Numbered from the stretch's first letter, positions 34,185-43,687 are shown. The stretch is 64,000 nt of DNA from Paraburkholderia solisilvae (GCF_902859875.1 NZ_CADIKF010000007.1:62001-126000), one strand, 5' to 3'. Notes: generated from the sequence alone by a model not told the origin. Program-made: numbers and translations.

Positions 34185-34764
34185 GTCGTTTCCCGCTACG
34201 GTAGTTCGAACTGTCGTCATGGTACGACAGGCCGGACGCGATACGTGTTGTCGCGGCAAGCCGGCAGCGGAGCGAACCACCTACTGCGGAGAAATGGATG
34301 AACGCGCGATCGGGACGTCCCCGGCAGGCAAAGTAGCTACATGCCAATGCGGACGTGCATGAGCGCGTCTTTAACCGACCCATCGAGGGGCGCTCGGCAC
34401 GCTCGATAGCAGCCGTTCCGGGAAGCGTCTGCCAAGCCGTCGATCCGATAGCGCTTTGACGTCCCTGCCGGCGGCACTCAAGCGAATTTCGAGCCTGGAG
34501 GCAATCCACGCGTCGAATTTATGCGCGGAAGATCGATTTCGAGCCGCGACTCGACGACGAAACAGCGCTGGCAAGTGCCTTGCTACCGTATAACCTTATA
34601 ACCGCATACGCTGTGGCAGATACGGACTGAACCCATCCTGGCGCGACCGTGGAATCCGGGTTACCAGGTTGGCCGAAAGACCGAAAATCGACGCGCGGGC
34701 CCGGTCTGATCGCGCGACGGGTTCTGCTGCAGCCGATACCGAATCGACACGAAGGAAGGGAGAC
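34185..34764. other. Divergent gap between cupin-Nudix and diguanylate cyclase
   Basis: 580 bases between divergent genes. Open frames on both strands are short and without motifs. The right end carries the ribosome binding site GGAAGGGAGAC of the diguanylate cyclase gene. I see no palindrome or clear promoter. Confidence 0.4.
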
Positions 34765-36996
34765 ATGGCTGCCTTTATGAGTAACCAGCTCGACTTCATT
34801 TTCTTCTTTTACGGTCTGGCGTTCATCCTACTCGGCTTCACGTGTTTCGCCATCGCGAGAAGCTCGATGGGAACGACACGCGCAGCCTGGGGGATGCTGG
34901 CCGGGTTTGGCTTCGTGCACGGCCTGGGCGAGTGGCTGGATCTCTCCGCACTGATCGTGGGCGACAGCCCCGCGTTCGCCGAAATGCGAACGGCGGTCAT
35001 GGCCCTATCGTTCGTCCTGCTGCTGGATTTTGCCCGGTCGCTGGCAATCGGATGGGGTCTGCGTGTGCCGGGCCGATGGATACATGTGCTCCCGGTGACG
35101 TGTGTCGTGCTGGTCGGCGTTGCCTACGGCCTGACTCCCGCTCACATTGTCGCGCGGTACGCCATCGGATTGACGGGCGCACTCGCGGCGAGCCTGGTGT
35201 TCGCATGGCAGGCCAGCGCCGCTTCCGGCGCAGCAAAGCGATTTGCCGTCTTCGCGTCCGCCGGTTTCCTGCTCTATGCCGTCGCTGCAGGCATCGTGGT
35301 GCCTGCAGCGCCATTCTGGCCTGCGAATGTCGTCAACTACCGGTCCTTCTCCAGTGTGACGGGACTTCCTGTTCAACTTGTCCGCGGCTTGCTCGCCTGC
35401 TGGCTGTCGTTTTCGATCTGGGGCATCTTCTGCCAGCAGATTGCCGCGGACATCTCTTCGGCGCGTTACACCGCCTACGTCCGCCGGCATCTCACGTGGA
35501 CGCTCGTTGCGATGGCCGCGATTCTCCTGTGCGGCTGGACCCTGACCGAGTACCTGGGAGGGATCTATCGGCGCAACGTGCAGCAGGAGGCGCGTGCCGA
35601 CATCGATCTGCTTGCCAGCCGGCTGGCAGGCGAGATGGCGACCGTCGAAGGCATGGTCAAAGCGCTGGCCGGATCGCCTTCCGTACTGCCCTTGCTGAAA
35701 GGAGCCGATGTTCGCGACGAAGCCGCCGCGCGCGCCACGCTCGATCTCGACGTTGCATCGTCGGGCGCGAAGCAAGGCTATCTATTGAACGCCGCGGGCG
35801 TGGTAGTCGCCGCGTCGAACGGGCGAGCGATGATTGCCGGTGTTCCGGATCGCAGCGCAGCATCGTACTTTCGGACATCGCTAGCCGGCAAAGCGGGCTA
35901 CCAGTTCGTGTACGACGCCGCGACCGGCGCGCTCGACTACTACGCCAGCTATCCGATCCGCGAGCCTGATGGAACGGTGGTCGGCGTTGCCGTGCTGACC
36001 CGGTCGCTGGACACGTTTGAAACGGATCTCCGGCAATTCGATCGGCCGTATTTCTTTGCGGATCCGCAGGGCGTCGTCGTGATGACGAACCGGCCGGCCG
36101 CGCGACTGCGTCACCTTTGGCCGGTTGCCGCAGGCGGCCGGTCGCCTCCGTCGCCAATCGTACGCGGCTTCGCAAAGCTCAGCGAGCGGCCGATGCTGGA
36201 AAAGGAAGTCGTCGACGGCAGCTGGACCAACGTGGACAACGACCGCAATTACGTGCGCCGCCGCTTTGTGGGGCAGACCCAGTGGTCGCTGGTCATTCTC
36301 AAGCCGACGCACGAGATCTTTGTGAGCCGCTTTCTTGGCATTGTCATCACGCTGCTCGTGACGATCATGGCGTTAATTTACATGTTAGGCAGAGGGCGCT
36401 GGGTTCAGGATGAGATCGAGACGGGCAACCGTATCAGGCTTCAGCAACAGGCAATCGAGCTGGGTCTGCGGGCGAGCACGGACCCGCTAACGGGCTTGTA
36501 TAACCGGCTGATGCTGGACAAGACGCTTGCTGACGAGATCGCGCGCTCGGACCGATACCGCACACCGCTCTCGCTGATCCTGTTCGATGTCGACAACTTC
36601 AAGCGAATCAACGACAGCTACGGCCACCCCGTGGGCGACAAGGTGCTGGTTCAACTGTCGCGCTTCGTGCCCAATCTGCTGCGCAAGAATGATTTCCTTG
36701 CTCGCTGGGGCGGAGAGGAGTTTCTGATGGTGGTACCGGGGACGTCAGGCTCAATGGCGTTTCAAGCCGCGGACAAGCTGCGCGACGCGATCAGCCATGT
36801 CGTGTTCGGCGAGGTGGGATCGGTCACGTGCAGTTTCGGCGTGGCCGAATACGAGGCCGGCGAATCGGCGGCGGAGCTTATCGCGCGGGCCGACGGCGCG
36901 CTGTATCGCGCGAAGGCGAATGGTCGCAATCAGGTTGTGTTGGCGCCGCAACCGGGTATGAGTCAGGCTGCGCCTGTGTCGGTGGACTCTTTGTAG
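34765..36996 (+). CDS. Membrane-bound diguanylate cyclase with extracytoplasmic sensor
   Basis: The ATG at 34765 gives 743 residues. Seven hydrophobic helices occupy about residues 10-240 (MASE-like 7TM sensor), another helix ~265-285 precedes a periplasmic dCache-like domain (~290-520), and a helix at ~535-555 returns to the cytoplasm. The C-terminal GGDEF domain has TDPLTGLYNR, the GGEEF active-site loop at ~649-653 and an RxxD inhibitory site (RKND) five residues before it, so product inhibition by c-di-GMP is expected. Long N-terminal membrane sensors combined with a Cache domain suggest integration of two signals. The neighbours give no clue to the ligand. Confidence 0.93.
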   Translation: MAAFMSNQLDFIFFFYGLAFILLGFTCFAIARSSMGTTRAAWGMLAGFGFVHGLGEWLDLSALIVGDSPAFAEMRTAVMALSFVLLLDFARSLAIGWGLRVPGRWIHVLPVTCVVLVGVAYGLTPAHIVARYAIGLTGALAASLVFAWQASAASGAAKRFAVFASAGFLLYAVAAGIVVPAAPFWPANVVNYRSFSSVTGLPVQLVRGLLACWLSFSIWGIFCQQIAADISSARYTAYVRRHLTWTLVAMAAILLCGWTLTEYLGGIYRRNVQQEARADIDLLASRLAGEMATVEGMVKALAGSPSVLPLLKGADVRDEAAARATLDLDVASSGAKQGYLLNAAGVVVAASNGRAMIAGVPDRSAASYFRTSLAGKAGYQFVYDAATGALDYYASYPIREPDGTVVGVAVLTRSLDTFETDLRQFDRPYFFADPQGVVVMTNRPAARLRHLWPVAAGGRSPPSPIVRGFAKLSERPMLEKEVVDGSWTNVDNDRNYVRRRFVGQTQWSLVILKPTHEIFVSRFLGIVITLLVTIMALIYMLGRGRWVQDEIETGNRIRLQQQAIELGLRASTDPLTGLYNRLMLDKTLADEIARSDRYRTPLSLILFDVDNFKRINDSYGHPVGDKVLVQLSRFVPNLLRKNDFLARWGGEEFLMVVPGTSGSMAFQAADKLRDAISHVVFGEVGSVTCSFGVAEYEAGESAAELIARADGALYRAKANGRNQVVLAPQPGMSQAAPVSVDSL

Positions 36997-37126
36997 TGCT
37001 GGGGATTGGTATCGGTGGGATTTCCTGGTGGCCAGTTATCGTCGCCATTCATCTTGCCGTCGAACAGCGTCTTGCCTTCATCCTGTCCTTTCGCCTGCCA
37101 TGCCCTGAAGCGATAGCGATCGTACC

Positions 37127-37155
37127 TTGCCATTTGGCACGCGCACTATATAGTG
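37127..37155 (+). promoter_or_regulatory. Candidate promoter with two overlapping palindromes
   Basis: TTGCCA (37127-37132) and TATAGT (37149-37154) are spaced by 16 bases. TGCCA-TT-TGGCA (37128-37139) covers the -35, and the perfect 12-bp palindrome CACTATATAGTG (37144-37155) covers the -10. This arrangement would let a repressor block the promoter. It lies 121 bases upstream of the 199-residue protein gene. Confidence 0.5.
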
Positions 37156-37275
37156 AATCTGAAAGTCGGTCAGAACCACAAACGAACATCAGCCGTTTGC
37201 AATCCTCGCACTTCCATTCGCGCATCAGCCCCGGGACAACGCAGCACTTCTGTTTCCGCATGAAGGGAGTCCGTC

Positions 37276-37875
37276 ATGCCTGAACCCGCCACACTAACTG
37301 CTTCAGTTCAAGCCTCGTCCACCGCGGCAGACTATTATTCCTCCCCGCCTCTTTTGATTCCAATTCCTTGGGACAACCGTTTCTTGCCGGATCGGGATTG
37401 GTATTTTCGTCGCGATTGCGCTTTGCACCGGGCGTCGGCACGGTCGACGCAGTATCCATCGATTAGCGCGCAAAGCGGCCCGGTTTCGGAGGCCGAGGAT
37501 GGCACGCGTGCGATCGCATTGGCGCGTGCCACTATCGAGTACCTGGTCGCACAACATGATCTGGCCTGCCTCATGGGACCCGGCGGTACCGAGGGCGCGA
37601 CGAACGCGATCAGCCGGCGCATGATGGAAATCGTCGACTGGTACTGCGGGAACGAGCCGCGCCGGATTCATATTCCGTTTCACTGGCCTTGGCCGCCGGG
37701 CTGGGGCGGCGACGATGTGATAAAGCTGCGGCCGGAGGAGTTGCTCCTGATGGCGGTGCAGTTCAGACACGCCGCCGCTATGCTAGCGGACTCAACGCTT
37801 CGTGAACCACTTGTCGCCTCGGCGACTCGTCTTGTTGAAACGGCGACGAAGGAACAGGTTCGTGAAATGACGTAA
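37276..37875 (+). CDS. Unrecognised 199-residue protein upstream of the PLD-like gene
   Basis: I do not recognise this protein. Start supported by GAAGGGAGTCCGTC. It has no signal peptide or membrane helix. The N-terminal 75 residues are Pro/Ser-rich with several aromatic residues (LIPIPWDNRFLPDRDWYFRR). The middle holds helices around ATIEYLVAQHDLACLMGPGG and ISRRMMEIVDWYCGN. A Trp/Pro/Gly-rich stretch (IPFHWPWPPGWGGDD) precedes a C-terminal helical region (LRPEELLLMAVQFRHAAAML). It lies 125 bases upstream of the PLD-like gene on the same strand and probably shares its promoter, so it may be a partner or immunity-type protein (speculative). Base composition is less GC-rich than the flanks. 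Confidence 0.65.
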   Translation: MPEPATLTASVQASSTAADYYSSPPLLIPIPWDNRFLPDRDWYFRRDCALHRASARSTQYPSISAQSGPVSEAEDGTRAIALARATIEYLVAQHDLACLMGPGGTEGATNAISRRMMEIVDWYCGNEPRRIHIPFHWPWPPGWGGDDVIKLRPEELLLMAVQFRHAAAMLADSTLREPLVASATRLVETATKEQVREMT

Positions 37876-38000
37876 TCGAACAATAGCGCCTTGTCTGTCC
37901 GGCTGTCTCCGTGCGCTCACACGGTTTGCAGAATGAGGGCTAGCGGATACATATCCTCCTCTTCCTGTCACTGATTCACATAGGCTAGAAAGGAATCCGC

Positions 38001-39761
38001 ATGACCACCAATATTCGCCTGATCGTCAATTGCGACGACGCGGTAATATTCTGGACCATTGCAAAGCCTATTACGGATTGCCTGGGTTTTGCGATTGAAA
38101 AGGATTCGAGAACACTCGACGGCAAGGTAGTCCGTAGCACACTCGATAACCGGAAGGGATTTGAACGAGACAAGCCGAAGCTTGGTGAGGTTCGCCCGTC
38201 GACTGACTGGCCATTCCAGCGATTCTGGTGGGCGGACTTTACGGCGAACCTCGGTGACGAGGTGCGATATCGCGTCACGCCAATGATCCATACGCAAGGC
38301 AAGCTACGCCAGCTAGTCAGCGAGCAAAGCGATTGGACCGCATGGAGCAAGCTGTCGGGCGGCACGCAGGACGGATTCTCCTCATACTTCAATCGCGGCC
38401 TGGTCATTTCCCAGTTCATGTCGCGCTATCTGGAAGATCTTCGTGTCAAGAACAACCTGAAGACACGCAAGGAAGCGCTAAAGCTGTTCAAGGACAGCCT
38501 GACCCAGCACGAGCTGCCCATCCGGAACTTCCTCTCCGGCACATTGCGAACCGAGATGCTGGCGCTGCTCGATAGTGCAAAAAAATCGAAAGGCCATCTT
38601 TACGCGGCATTGTACGAACTCGATGACGACGAGTTGATTGCAGGTCTGACGGCGCTCAAGGGAAATGCGCATGTAGTGCTCTCCAATGGATCGATCGAAA
38701 AGAAGAAGACCGAAACTTCGAAAGAAGCACGCCGGAGAGATGAAAACAAGCGCGCCCGCAAACTGCTGAAGGACAGCGGAGTAGAGGTGTTTAACCGCTT
38801 TTTATCGCCGGGCGCGCTCGGTCACAACAAGTTTCTTACGCTAACTGATAGCAAAGGTAACGCGAAGATTGCCTGGACCGGCAGCGCAAATTGCACCACT
38901 ACTGGCCTTTGCACGCAGATCAACAACGGTTTGCGTATCGAGAGCCCGGGTGCGGCCGCCGAATATCTGGCGCAGTGGGAGCGGCTCCGGGACGCCGAAA
39001 GCGCGTTCCCGAAGGCGCTAGTCGAAGCGAACGATCAGCCTGCCACTTTCAAGTCCGGCAAGCAGTCCTCTTCCGGCGAGATCTGGTTTACGCGCACGCA
39101 CAACGAGGTCGATCTGGCGGCGCTGAACGATGTGGTCAATTCGGCGAAGGAAGCCGTTATGTTCCTGATGTTTCAACCCGGCGGCACGGCCACGCTCGCC
39201 ACGATTCGTGCTCTGCAGGCAGCCAGGAAGTCGCTCTACATCAAGGGGGTGGTCAGTACTCCGCCCAGTGATGGGGATAGCACCGACGAGAGCGAGGTTA
39301 CCGTCGAGACGTTCACCCAGAACAAGAAGGCCAGTGCCACGCTCGACATCGTCCGGCCGGAAGGCATGAACAAGCTTGCCAACTGGGCGGCGACGGTCAC
39401 CCGCAACGAGTTTCTCACCCGCCAAGGCGGAGTTGTCGGCTACGCGATCGTGCATTCAAAGCTGATCGTCGTCGATCCATTTACCAAACCGGTCGTCGTG
39501 ACCGGGAGCCACAACTTTTCGGGCTCGGCAAGCAAGAAGAATGACGACAACTTCATCATCGTGCGCGGCAATCAGGAGCTGGCGTTGCACTATGCCACGC
39601 ACATTCTGTCGGTGTATCACCACTACCGCTGGCTGGCATATGTGAACGATCTGCAGAAGAGGGGTAAGCAACCTGGCGGCTTCCTGCTTGAGACCGGCGA
39701 CTGGCAGAAGGCGCAACTCAACGGCGACGCGAAGAGGGAGCTCGACTTCTGGGTGCGTTGA
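38001..39761 (+). CDS. Phospholipase-D-superfamily protein with two HKD motifs
   Basis: A 586-residue protein with AAAGGAATCCGC upstream. Two catalytic HKD motifs are complete: HNKFLTLTD (about residue 275) followed by GSANCTTTG, and HSKLIVVD (about 486) followed by TGSHNFSGSA. This is the pattern of PLD enzymes that cut phosphodiester bonds in phospholipids or DNA through a His intermediate. The N-terminal ~190 residues form an extra domain of unknown type. The segment between is Lys/Glu-rich (EKKKTETSKEARRRDENKRA), suggestive of nucleic-acid contact. No signal peptide. Nuclease, lipase and secreted effector roles are all open. GC content is lower than in adjacent core genes. Confidence 0.85.
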   Translation: MTTNIRLIVNCDDAVIFWTIAKPITDCLGFAIEKDSRTLDGKVVRSTLDNRKGFERDKPKLGEVRPSTDWPFQRFWWADFTANLGDEVRYRVTPMIHTQGKLRQLVSEQSDWTAWSKLSGGTQDGFSSYFNRGLVISQFMSRYLEDLRVKNNLKTRKEALKLFKDSLTQHELPIRNFLSGTLRTEMLALLDSAKKSKGHLYAALYELDDDELIAGLTALKGNAHVVLSNGSIEKKKTETSKEARRRDENKRARKLLKDSGVEVFNRFLSPGALGHNKFLTLTDSKGNAKIAWTGSANCTTTGLCTQINNGLRIESPGAAAEYLAQWERLRDAESAFPKALVEANDQPATFKSGKQSSSGEIWFTRTHNEVDLAALNDVVNSAKEAVMFLMFQPGGTATLATIRALQAARKSLYIKGVVSTPPSDGDSTDESEVTVETFTQNKKASATLDIVRPEGMNKLANWAATVTRNEFLTRQGGVVGYAIVHSKLIVVDPFTKPVVVTGSHNFSGSASKKNDDNFIIVRGNQELALHYATHILSVYHHYRWLAYVNDLQKRGKQPGGFLLETGDWQKAQLNGDAKRELDFWVR

Positions 39762-40087
39762 TGGTCCGCCGGATTGGCCGCCAGCCAAACCGCGCTAACG
39801 AATTCGCGAAAAGATTGAAGCCCATGCCAAGCGGCGACTATCTTTGACCACCTCGTTCGCCAGGTTCTTCGAACACGTCACCAGCGCGGCTTGGGTCACG
39901 TTGTAGATCGGCTCGCAGCAGCGCGACTGCGCCGCGCAGATCGACGCGCCATGCAGGATCGCCGCCGCATCATCGGCCGCGCGGCCAGCACAAGATCCAC
40001 GCCTGCCTTGGCCTCAACGATGCCGCCGAATGTCCATTGACCGTCGATAGCTGCAGCTTCAATCAATCGCAAGCTGCGCCACAAACC
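39762..40087 (-). other. Gap holding degraded coding sequence
   Basis: 326 bases between the PLD-like gene and an AraC regulator. The minus strand contains a short-chain-dehydrogenase fragment (39843-39977, listed separately). A second open minus-strand piece upstream of it (about 39980-40084), in another frame, encodes RLIEAAAIDGQWTFGGIVEA and may be another shard of a decayed gene. Nothing intact is present. Confidence 0.5.
39843..39977 (-). pseudogene. Remnant of a short-chain dehydrogenase (active-site helix region)
   Basis: The minus-strand frame reads ADDAAAILHGASI..., then YNVTQAALVTCSKNLANEVV, which matches the SDR active-site helix (Y-x3-K followed by A-L-x-x-x-S-K-x-L-A-x-E). The catalytic Lys is replaced by Gln, there is no start codon, and homology stops after VVKD. 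The fragment is about 45 codons long. It is therefore a decayed gene piece, not a functional enzyme. Confidence 0.6.
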
Positions 40088-41116
40088 CTACTGCTGCCGT
40101 ATCTCTCCCGGCCCTTTCCCGGTCCACCGCTTCAGCGCTCTGCGGAAATTAGCTACATCGCTGAACCCAAGCAGCATCGCGACATCTTCGGTGCTCATCC
40201 TCGTCGTTTTCAGATACTCAGTCGCCAACGAGCACCGCACATCGTCCACAATGGCCCCGAACGACGTGCCTTCCGCCTCGAGCCGGCGGCGCAGTGTTCT
40301 ACTGGTCATCTTCAACGTATCGGCCACCGCTTCCATATTCGGAAACTCACCGGGTTTGCGCATCAACTCCTGATAAACCTCGCCGGACGCGCCCGACGAG
40401 GTTTTCGCTTGCCCGATAAGCCGGTCGCAGGTTTCCTGAAGCAATGCCGCCGAGTGCCTGTGAGCCAGTTGCGGCTTGAATTCGAGTATGGCGCTGTCGT
40501 ACACGAGTTCGCACTGTTGCGCGTCGAACTCGCATGGGCAGCCTAGATACTGGGAATACATCCGCGCATGAGGCGGCGCGCCATAAGAAAAACACGCCCG
40601 CAGCGGCGGACAGCTTTTCCCCGCGACATCCTGCAGATGAGTGACGTGCTGCGTGTACTGCTGCTCGAGCAAAAACTGTTGTATGTCATGCGGCAGATCC
40701 GACCTGAACGCATCGGGAAAGGTCCAGACGGCGCTATCCGGACACTCCGTCCATTCGATCGTCAGCGTGGGTGTGGCAAGACGATGATATTTCACCCCGA
40801 GCCGGAAGTAATCGCGCAGCGACAGGCAAGACATCAACGCATATCCATACATGCCGTAAGCGGCGAGATGCAGCCGGGCACCCGTCTTGAACGGCGTGGC
40901 CGGATCCGCTGAAAGACGCACGGCATTACCGCACACCGCAACGTATTGGCGCACCGATGTCAATGCCGATGCATCGTCAATCTGGCTGGGAGCAATGCCG
41001 CTTCCGCTAAGACTGTCTTCGGCGGAAATGCCTTGCTCCGCCAGCACCTCGACCAACGCCGCGATTTTGTATGGCGCATAAATGCGCTCGTTCAGAAGCG
41101 GAAATCTGGAAGACAA
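40088..41116 (-). CDS. AraC-family transcriptional regulator (OruR/ArgR-like, Arabinose_bd domain)
   Basis: The 342-residue frame begins with TTG, preceded by GGAGGAGGCGCA, a strong ribosome binding site that decides the start. The N-terminal ~190 residues match the AraC_binding_4-type ligand domain (LVEVLAEQGISAEDSLSGSGI at its start). The C-terminal ~100 residues carry the two helix-turn-helix motifs: MEAVADTLKMTSRTLRRRLEAEG and VAMLLGFSDVANFRRALKRWTG. It is divergent from the beta-keto acid cleavage enzyme/MFS genes and is the natural candidate to control them. The inverted repeat CGGACA-N6-TGTCCG lies between. Confidence 0.92.
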   Translation of the reverse strand: MSSRFPLLNERIYAPYKIAALVEVLAEQGISAEDSLSGSGIAPSQIDDASALTSVRQYVAVCGNAVRLSADPATPFKTGARLHLAAYGMYGYALMSCLSLRDYFRLGVKYHRLATPTLTIEWTECPDSAVWTFPDAFRSDLPHDIQQFLLEQQYTQHVTHLQDVAGKSCPPLRACFSYGAPPHARMYSQYLGCPCEFDAQQCELVYDSAILEFKPQLAHRHSAALLQETCDRLIGQAKTSSGASGEVYQELMRKPGEFPNMEAVADTLKMTSRTLRRRLEAEGTSFGAIVDDVRCSLATEYLKTTRMSTEDVAMLLGFSDVANFRRALKRWTGKGPGEIRQQ

Positions 41117-41140
41117 TGCGCCTCCTCCGAGTGTCCTGAG

Positions 41141-41158
41141 CGGACATCCCTCTGTCCG
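41141..41158. promoter_or_regulatory. Inverted repeat between AraC regulator and BKACE gene
   Basis: CGGACA at 41141-41146 and TGTCCG at 41153-41158 with a 6-base spacer. It lies 25 bases upstream of the AraC start and 126 bases before the BKACE start, where an autoregulatory site would be expected. AraC proteins often use direct repeats, so the binder may differ. Confidence 0.4.
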
Positions 41159-41283
41159 AAATAGACCTTACGGACGGAATCGTATCTCACTATCATCTTG
41201 TGCAACAAGAGAGGGATTCCGTGTTGCAGCCGGAACGCCCGCCAACCAGACGGAGACAGCCGGCCCTGCGCCGGCATCGATCA

Positions 41284-42222
41284 ATGAGCAACCTGAATCG
41301 CAAGATCATCATCACCTGCGCCATCACAGGTTCGGCGCACGTCCCTTCGATGTCGGAGCATTTGCCGTTCACGCCCGAGGACATCCGCACTCACGCCATC
41401 GACGCGGCGCAAGCGGGCGCCGCCATTCTTCATCTGCACGCGCGCAATCCGGCGGACGGCCGGCCCACGCCGGCGCCTGAAGTGTTCAGGCAGTTTGTTC
41501 CCGCGATTGCCGAGCGCACCGACGCGGTCATCAATATTTCGACCGGCGGCAGCACGCGCATGACGCTCGACGACAGGCTCGCCTATGCGCGCGTCGCGAA
41601 ACCCGAAATGTGCTCGCTGAACATGGGTTCGATGAACTTCTCGTTGCACCCGATCGCGGCGCGCATGCCGTCGTGGCGGTTCGATTGGGAGAAGGAATAT
41701 ATCGAGGGAATGGAGGACATGATCTTCCGCAACACATTGCGCGACATCCGGAACATCCTGACCGAATTCAACGATTACGGCACCCGCTTCGAATTCGAAT
41801 GCTACGACGTCGGGCACCTGTACACGCTCGCCCATTTCGTCGACGCCGGATTGATCAAGCCGCCATTTTTCATTCAGTCGGTGATCGGCATTCTGGGCGG
41901 CATCGGCCCCGATCCGGAGAATCTCGTTGTGATGCGCTCGACAGCCGACCGTCTGTTCGGCCGCGATCAGTATCAATTCTCGGTGCTCGGCGCGGGACGG
42001 CATCAGATGTCGCTAGTCACCATGGGCGCGATTCTGGGCGGCAACGTACGCGTCGGACTCGAAGATAGCGTCTATCTGGCAAAGGGTGTGAAAGCCCGCA
42101 GCAACGCCGAACAGGTGCACAAGATTCGTCGCATTCTCGAAGAACTGTCGTTCGAGATTGCGACGCCCGCCGATGCGCGCGCCATGCTTGGGTTGAAGGG
42201 CCGCGACAAGGTTTCGCTGTGA
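41284..42222 (+). CDS. Beta-keto acid cleavage enzyme (BKACE / Kce family)
   Basis: The ATG at 41284 gives 312 residues. The family motif ITCAITGSAHVPSMSEHLPFTPE is visible at residues 9-31 (in part), and the zinc-binding His50 and His52 lie in AAILHLHARNPADGRPT. VINISTGGSTRMTLDDR and FEFECYDVGHLYTL continue the pattern; the barrel ends with GLEDSVYLAKG. Enzymes of this family condense a beta-keto acid with acetyl-CoA to give acetoacetate and a new CoA ester; 3-keto-5-aminohexanoate, dehydrocarnitine and others are known substrates. Specificity is open. An MFS importer follows 127 bases later, so substrate uptake and cleavage are probably coupled. Confidence 0.93.
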   Translation: MSNLNRKIIITCAITGSAHVPSMSEHLPFTPEDIRTHAIDAAQAGAAILHLHARNPADGRPTPAPEVFRQFVPAIAERTDAVINISTGGSTRMTLDDRLAYARVAKPEMCSLNMGSMNFSLHPIAARMPSWRFDWEKEYIEGMEDMIFRNTLRDIRNILTEFNDYGTRFEFECYDVGHLYTLAHFVDAGLIKPPFFIQSVIGILGGIGPDPENLVVMRSTADRLFGRDQYQFSVLGAGRHQMSLVTMGAILGGNVRVGLEDSVYLAKGVKARSNAEQVHKIRRILEELSFEIATPADARAMLGLKGRDKVSL

Positions 42223-42349
42223 GCCGCACCACCGCTTGCCGCAAGACGCGTTTGTTCTAACCGCCACATCATTTTCAAGCTGCAACCAGCACATCTGCAG
42301 CACTCAAGGGCCGGTAAAAAGCAGCAGGCGAACAACAACTGGAGACGAT

Positions 42350-43687
42350 ATGAATGCCGCTACCGTTGGCGAAGGCATGGACGCAACCCATCGTCTTGCG
42401 ACGCATAAGGCGATGCTCAGGCTGTTGCCGTTGATGTGCGCGATCTACTTTCTGTCGTTTATCGACCGCACGAATGTCGCACTGGCCAAGAACGCGCTTG
42501 CCGCGGATCTCGGCATCAGTGCCGGCGCATACGGGCTTGGCGCAGGCATATTCTTTATCGGTTACGCGCTGCTCGAAGTGCCCAGCAATCTCATCGCACA
42601 TCGCGTCGGACCGCGCAGATGGATCGCGCGCATCGCGGTGAGTTGGGGCGTGTTATCGACGGCGATGATGTTCGTGCGGGGCGAGTGGTCGTTCTACGTT
42701 CTGCGCGTTCTGCTAGGCATCGCGGAAGCTGGGCTCTTCCCTGCCCTCATGTATATGGTGACGCTCTGGTTTGCGCCGAAAGACCGCGCCGTTGCGGTCG
42801 GCTGGATTTACACCGCGCCTTCGCTTGCATTGATGCTCGGCACTCCGCTTGGCGCGGCGCTGATGCAACTGGGCGGTGTCGGCGGTCTGCGCGGTTGGCA
42901 ATGGATGTTTCTGCTCGAGGGAGTGCCGACCATCGTGGCCGGCGTCGTCCTCTACTTCAAGCTGCCGGACCGGCCCGGTTCGGTCAAATGGCTCACGCCG
43001 CTACAGGCGCAATCCCTCGAGACGCATGCGGTTATCGACACGCATGGTCATGTCGAACTGTTCTCGCCAGACTGGTTTGCGGCAATCAGGCGGCCGACCA
43101 CCGTTCTGATCGCACTGATCTACTTCCTGAATCAGGTGGCATTCGTAGGCCTGTACTTTTTCACGCCGTCAATCGTTTCGCAGATGCACGTGAAGTCGCC
43201 GCTGCTGGTCGGACTGCTGTCCAGCAGCGTCGGCTTCGGCTTTCTGGTGGGCGTGCTTGCACTACCGCGCATTCACCGCCGCGTGAGCAACGATTGTGCG
43301 TTCCTTGGCGTTCTGACGGCGGGACTCGTGGTCAGCGGGCTCGTATTTATCGAGAGCGCAAGCCAGACCGTTCAGATCGTCCTTCTCGGCGTAACCGGAT
43401 TCTTCGCGGGTGGCATTCTGCCGTCGTACTGGGCGGTCGCCATGAAAAGGTTGCAGGGTATTCAAGCCGCTGCGGGTCTCGCCTTCATCAATACCATCGG
43501 ATTGCTCGGCGGCTTTGCCGGGCCGTATCTTTTCGGACTCGCGGAGACCTGGAGCCATCGAAGCGATGCGGGCTTCAAGGTGATCGTGGCGGCCTCGGCA
43601 ATCGGCTTGTGTCTCGTGCCGCTTCTTGCAAGAGCGATCCGGCTCGCGCAACGGCCTGCAGCCGCGCGCGCCGCTGCGTTCAATTGA
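42350..43687 (+). CDS. MFS transporter, anion:cation symporter (ACS) type
   Basis: Start at the ATG after CTGGAGACG, giving 445 residues with about twelve membrane helices. The ACS-family motif in the first helices is FLSFIDRTNVALAK, and the helix 2-3 loop contains LLEVPSNLIAHRVGPRRWIAR. A cytoplasmic loop (about residues 205-245) with LPDRPGSVKWLTPLQ separates the two six-helix halves. Relatives import phthalate, tartrate, glucarate and other organic anions. Adjacent to the BKACE gene it most likely imports the acid that this enzyme cleaves or a precursor of it. Confidence 0.92.
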   Translation: MNAATVGEGMDATHRLATHKAMLRLLPLMCAIYFLSFIDRTNVALAKNALAADLGISAGAYGLGAGIFFIGYALLEVPSNLIAHRVGPRRWIARIAVSWGVLSTAMMFVRGEWSFYVLRVLLGIAEAGLFPALMYMVTLWFAPKDRAVAVGWIYTAPSLALMLGTPLGAALMQLGGVGGLRGWQWMFLLEGVPTIVAGVVLYFKLPDRPGSVKWLTPLQAQSLETHAVIDTHGHVELFSPDWFAAIRRPTTVLIALIYFLNQVAFVGLYFFTPSIVSQMHVKSPLLVGLLSSSVGFGFLVGVLALPRIHRRVSNDCAFLGVLTAGLVVSGLVFIESASQTVQIVLLGVTGFFAGGILPSYWAVAMKRLQGIQAAAGLAFINTIGLLGGFAGPYLFGLAETWSHRSDAGFKVIVAASAIGLCLVPLLARAIRLAQRPAAARAAAFN

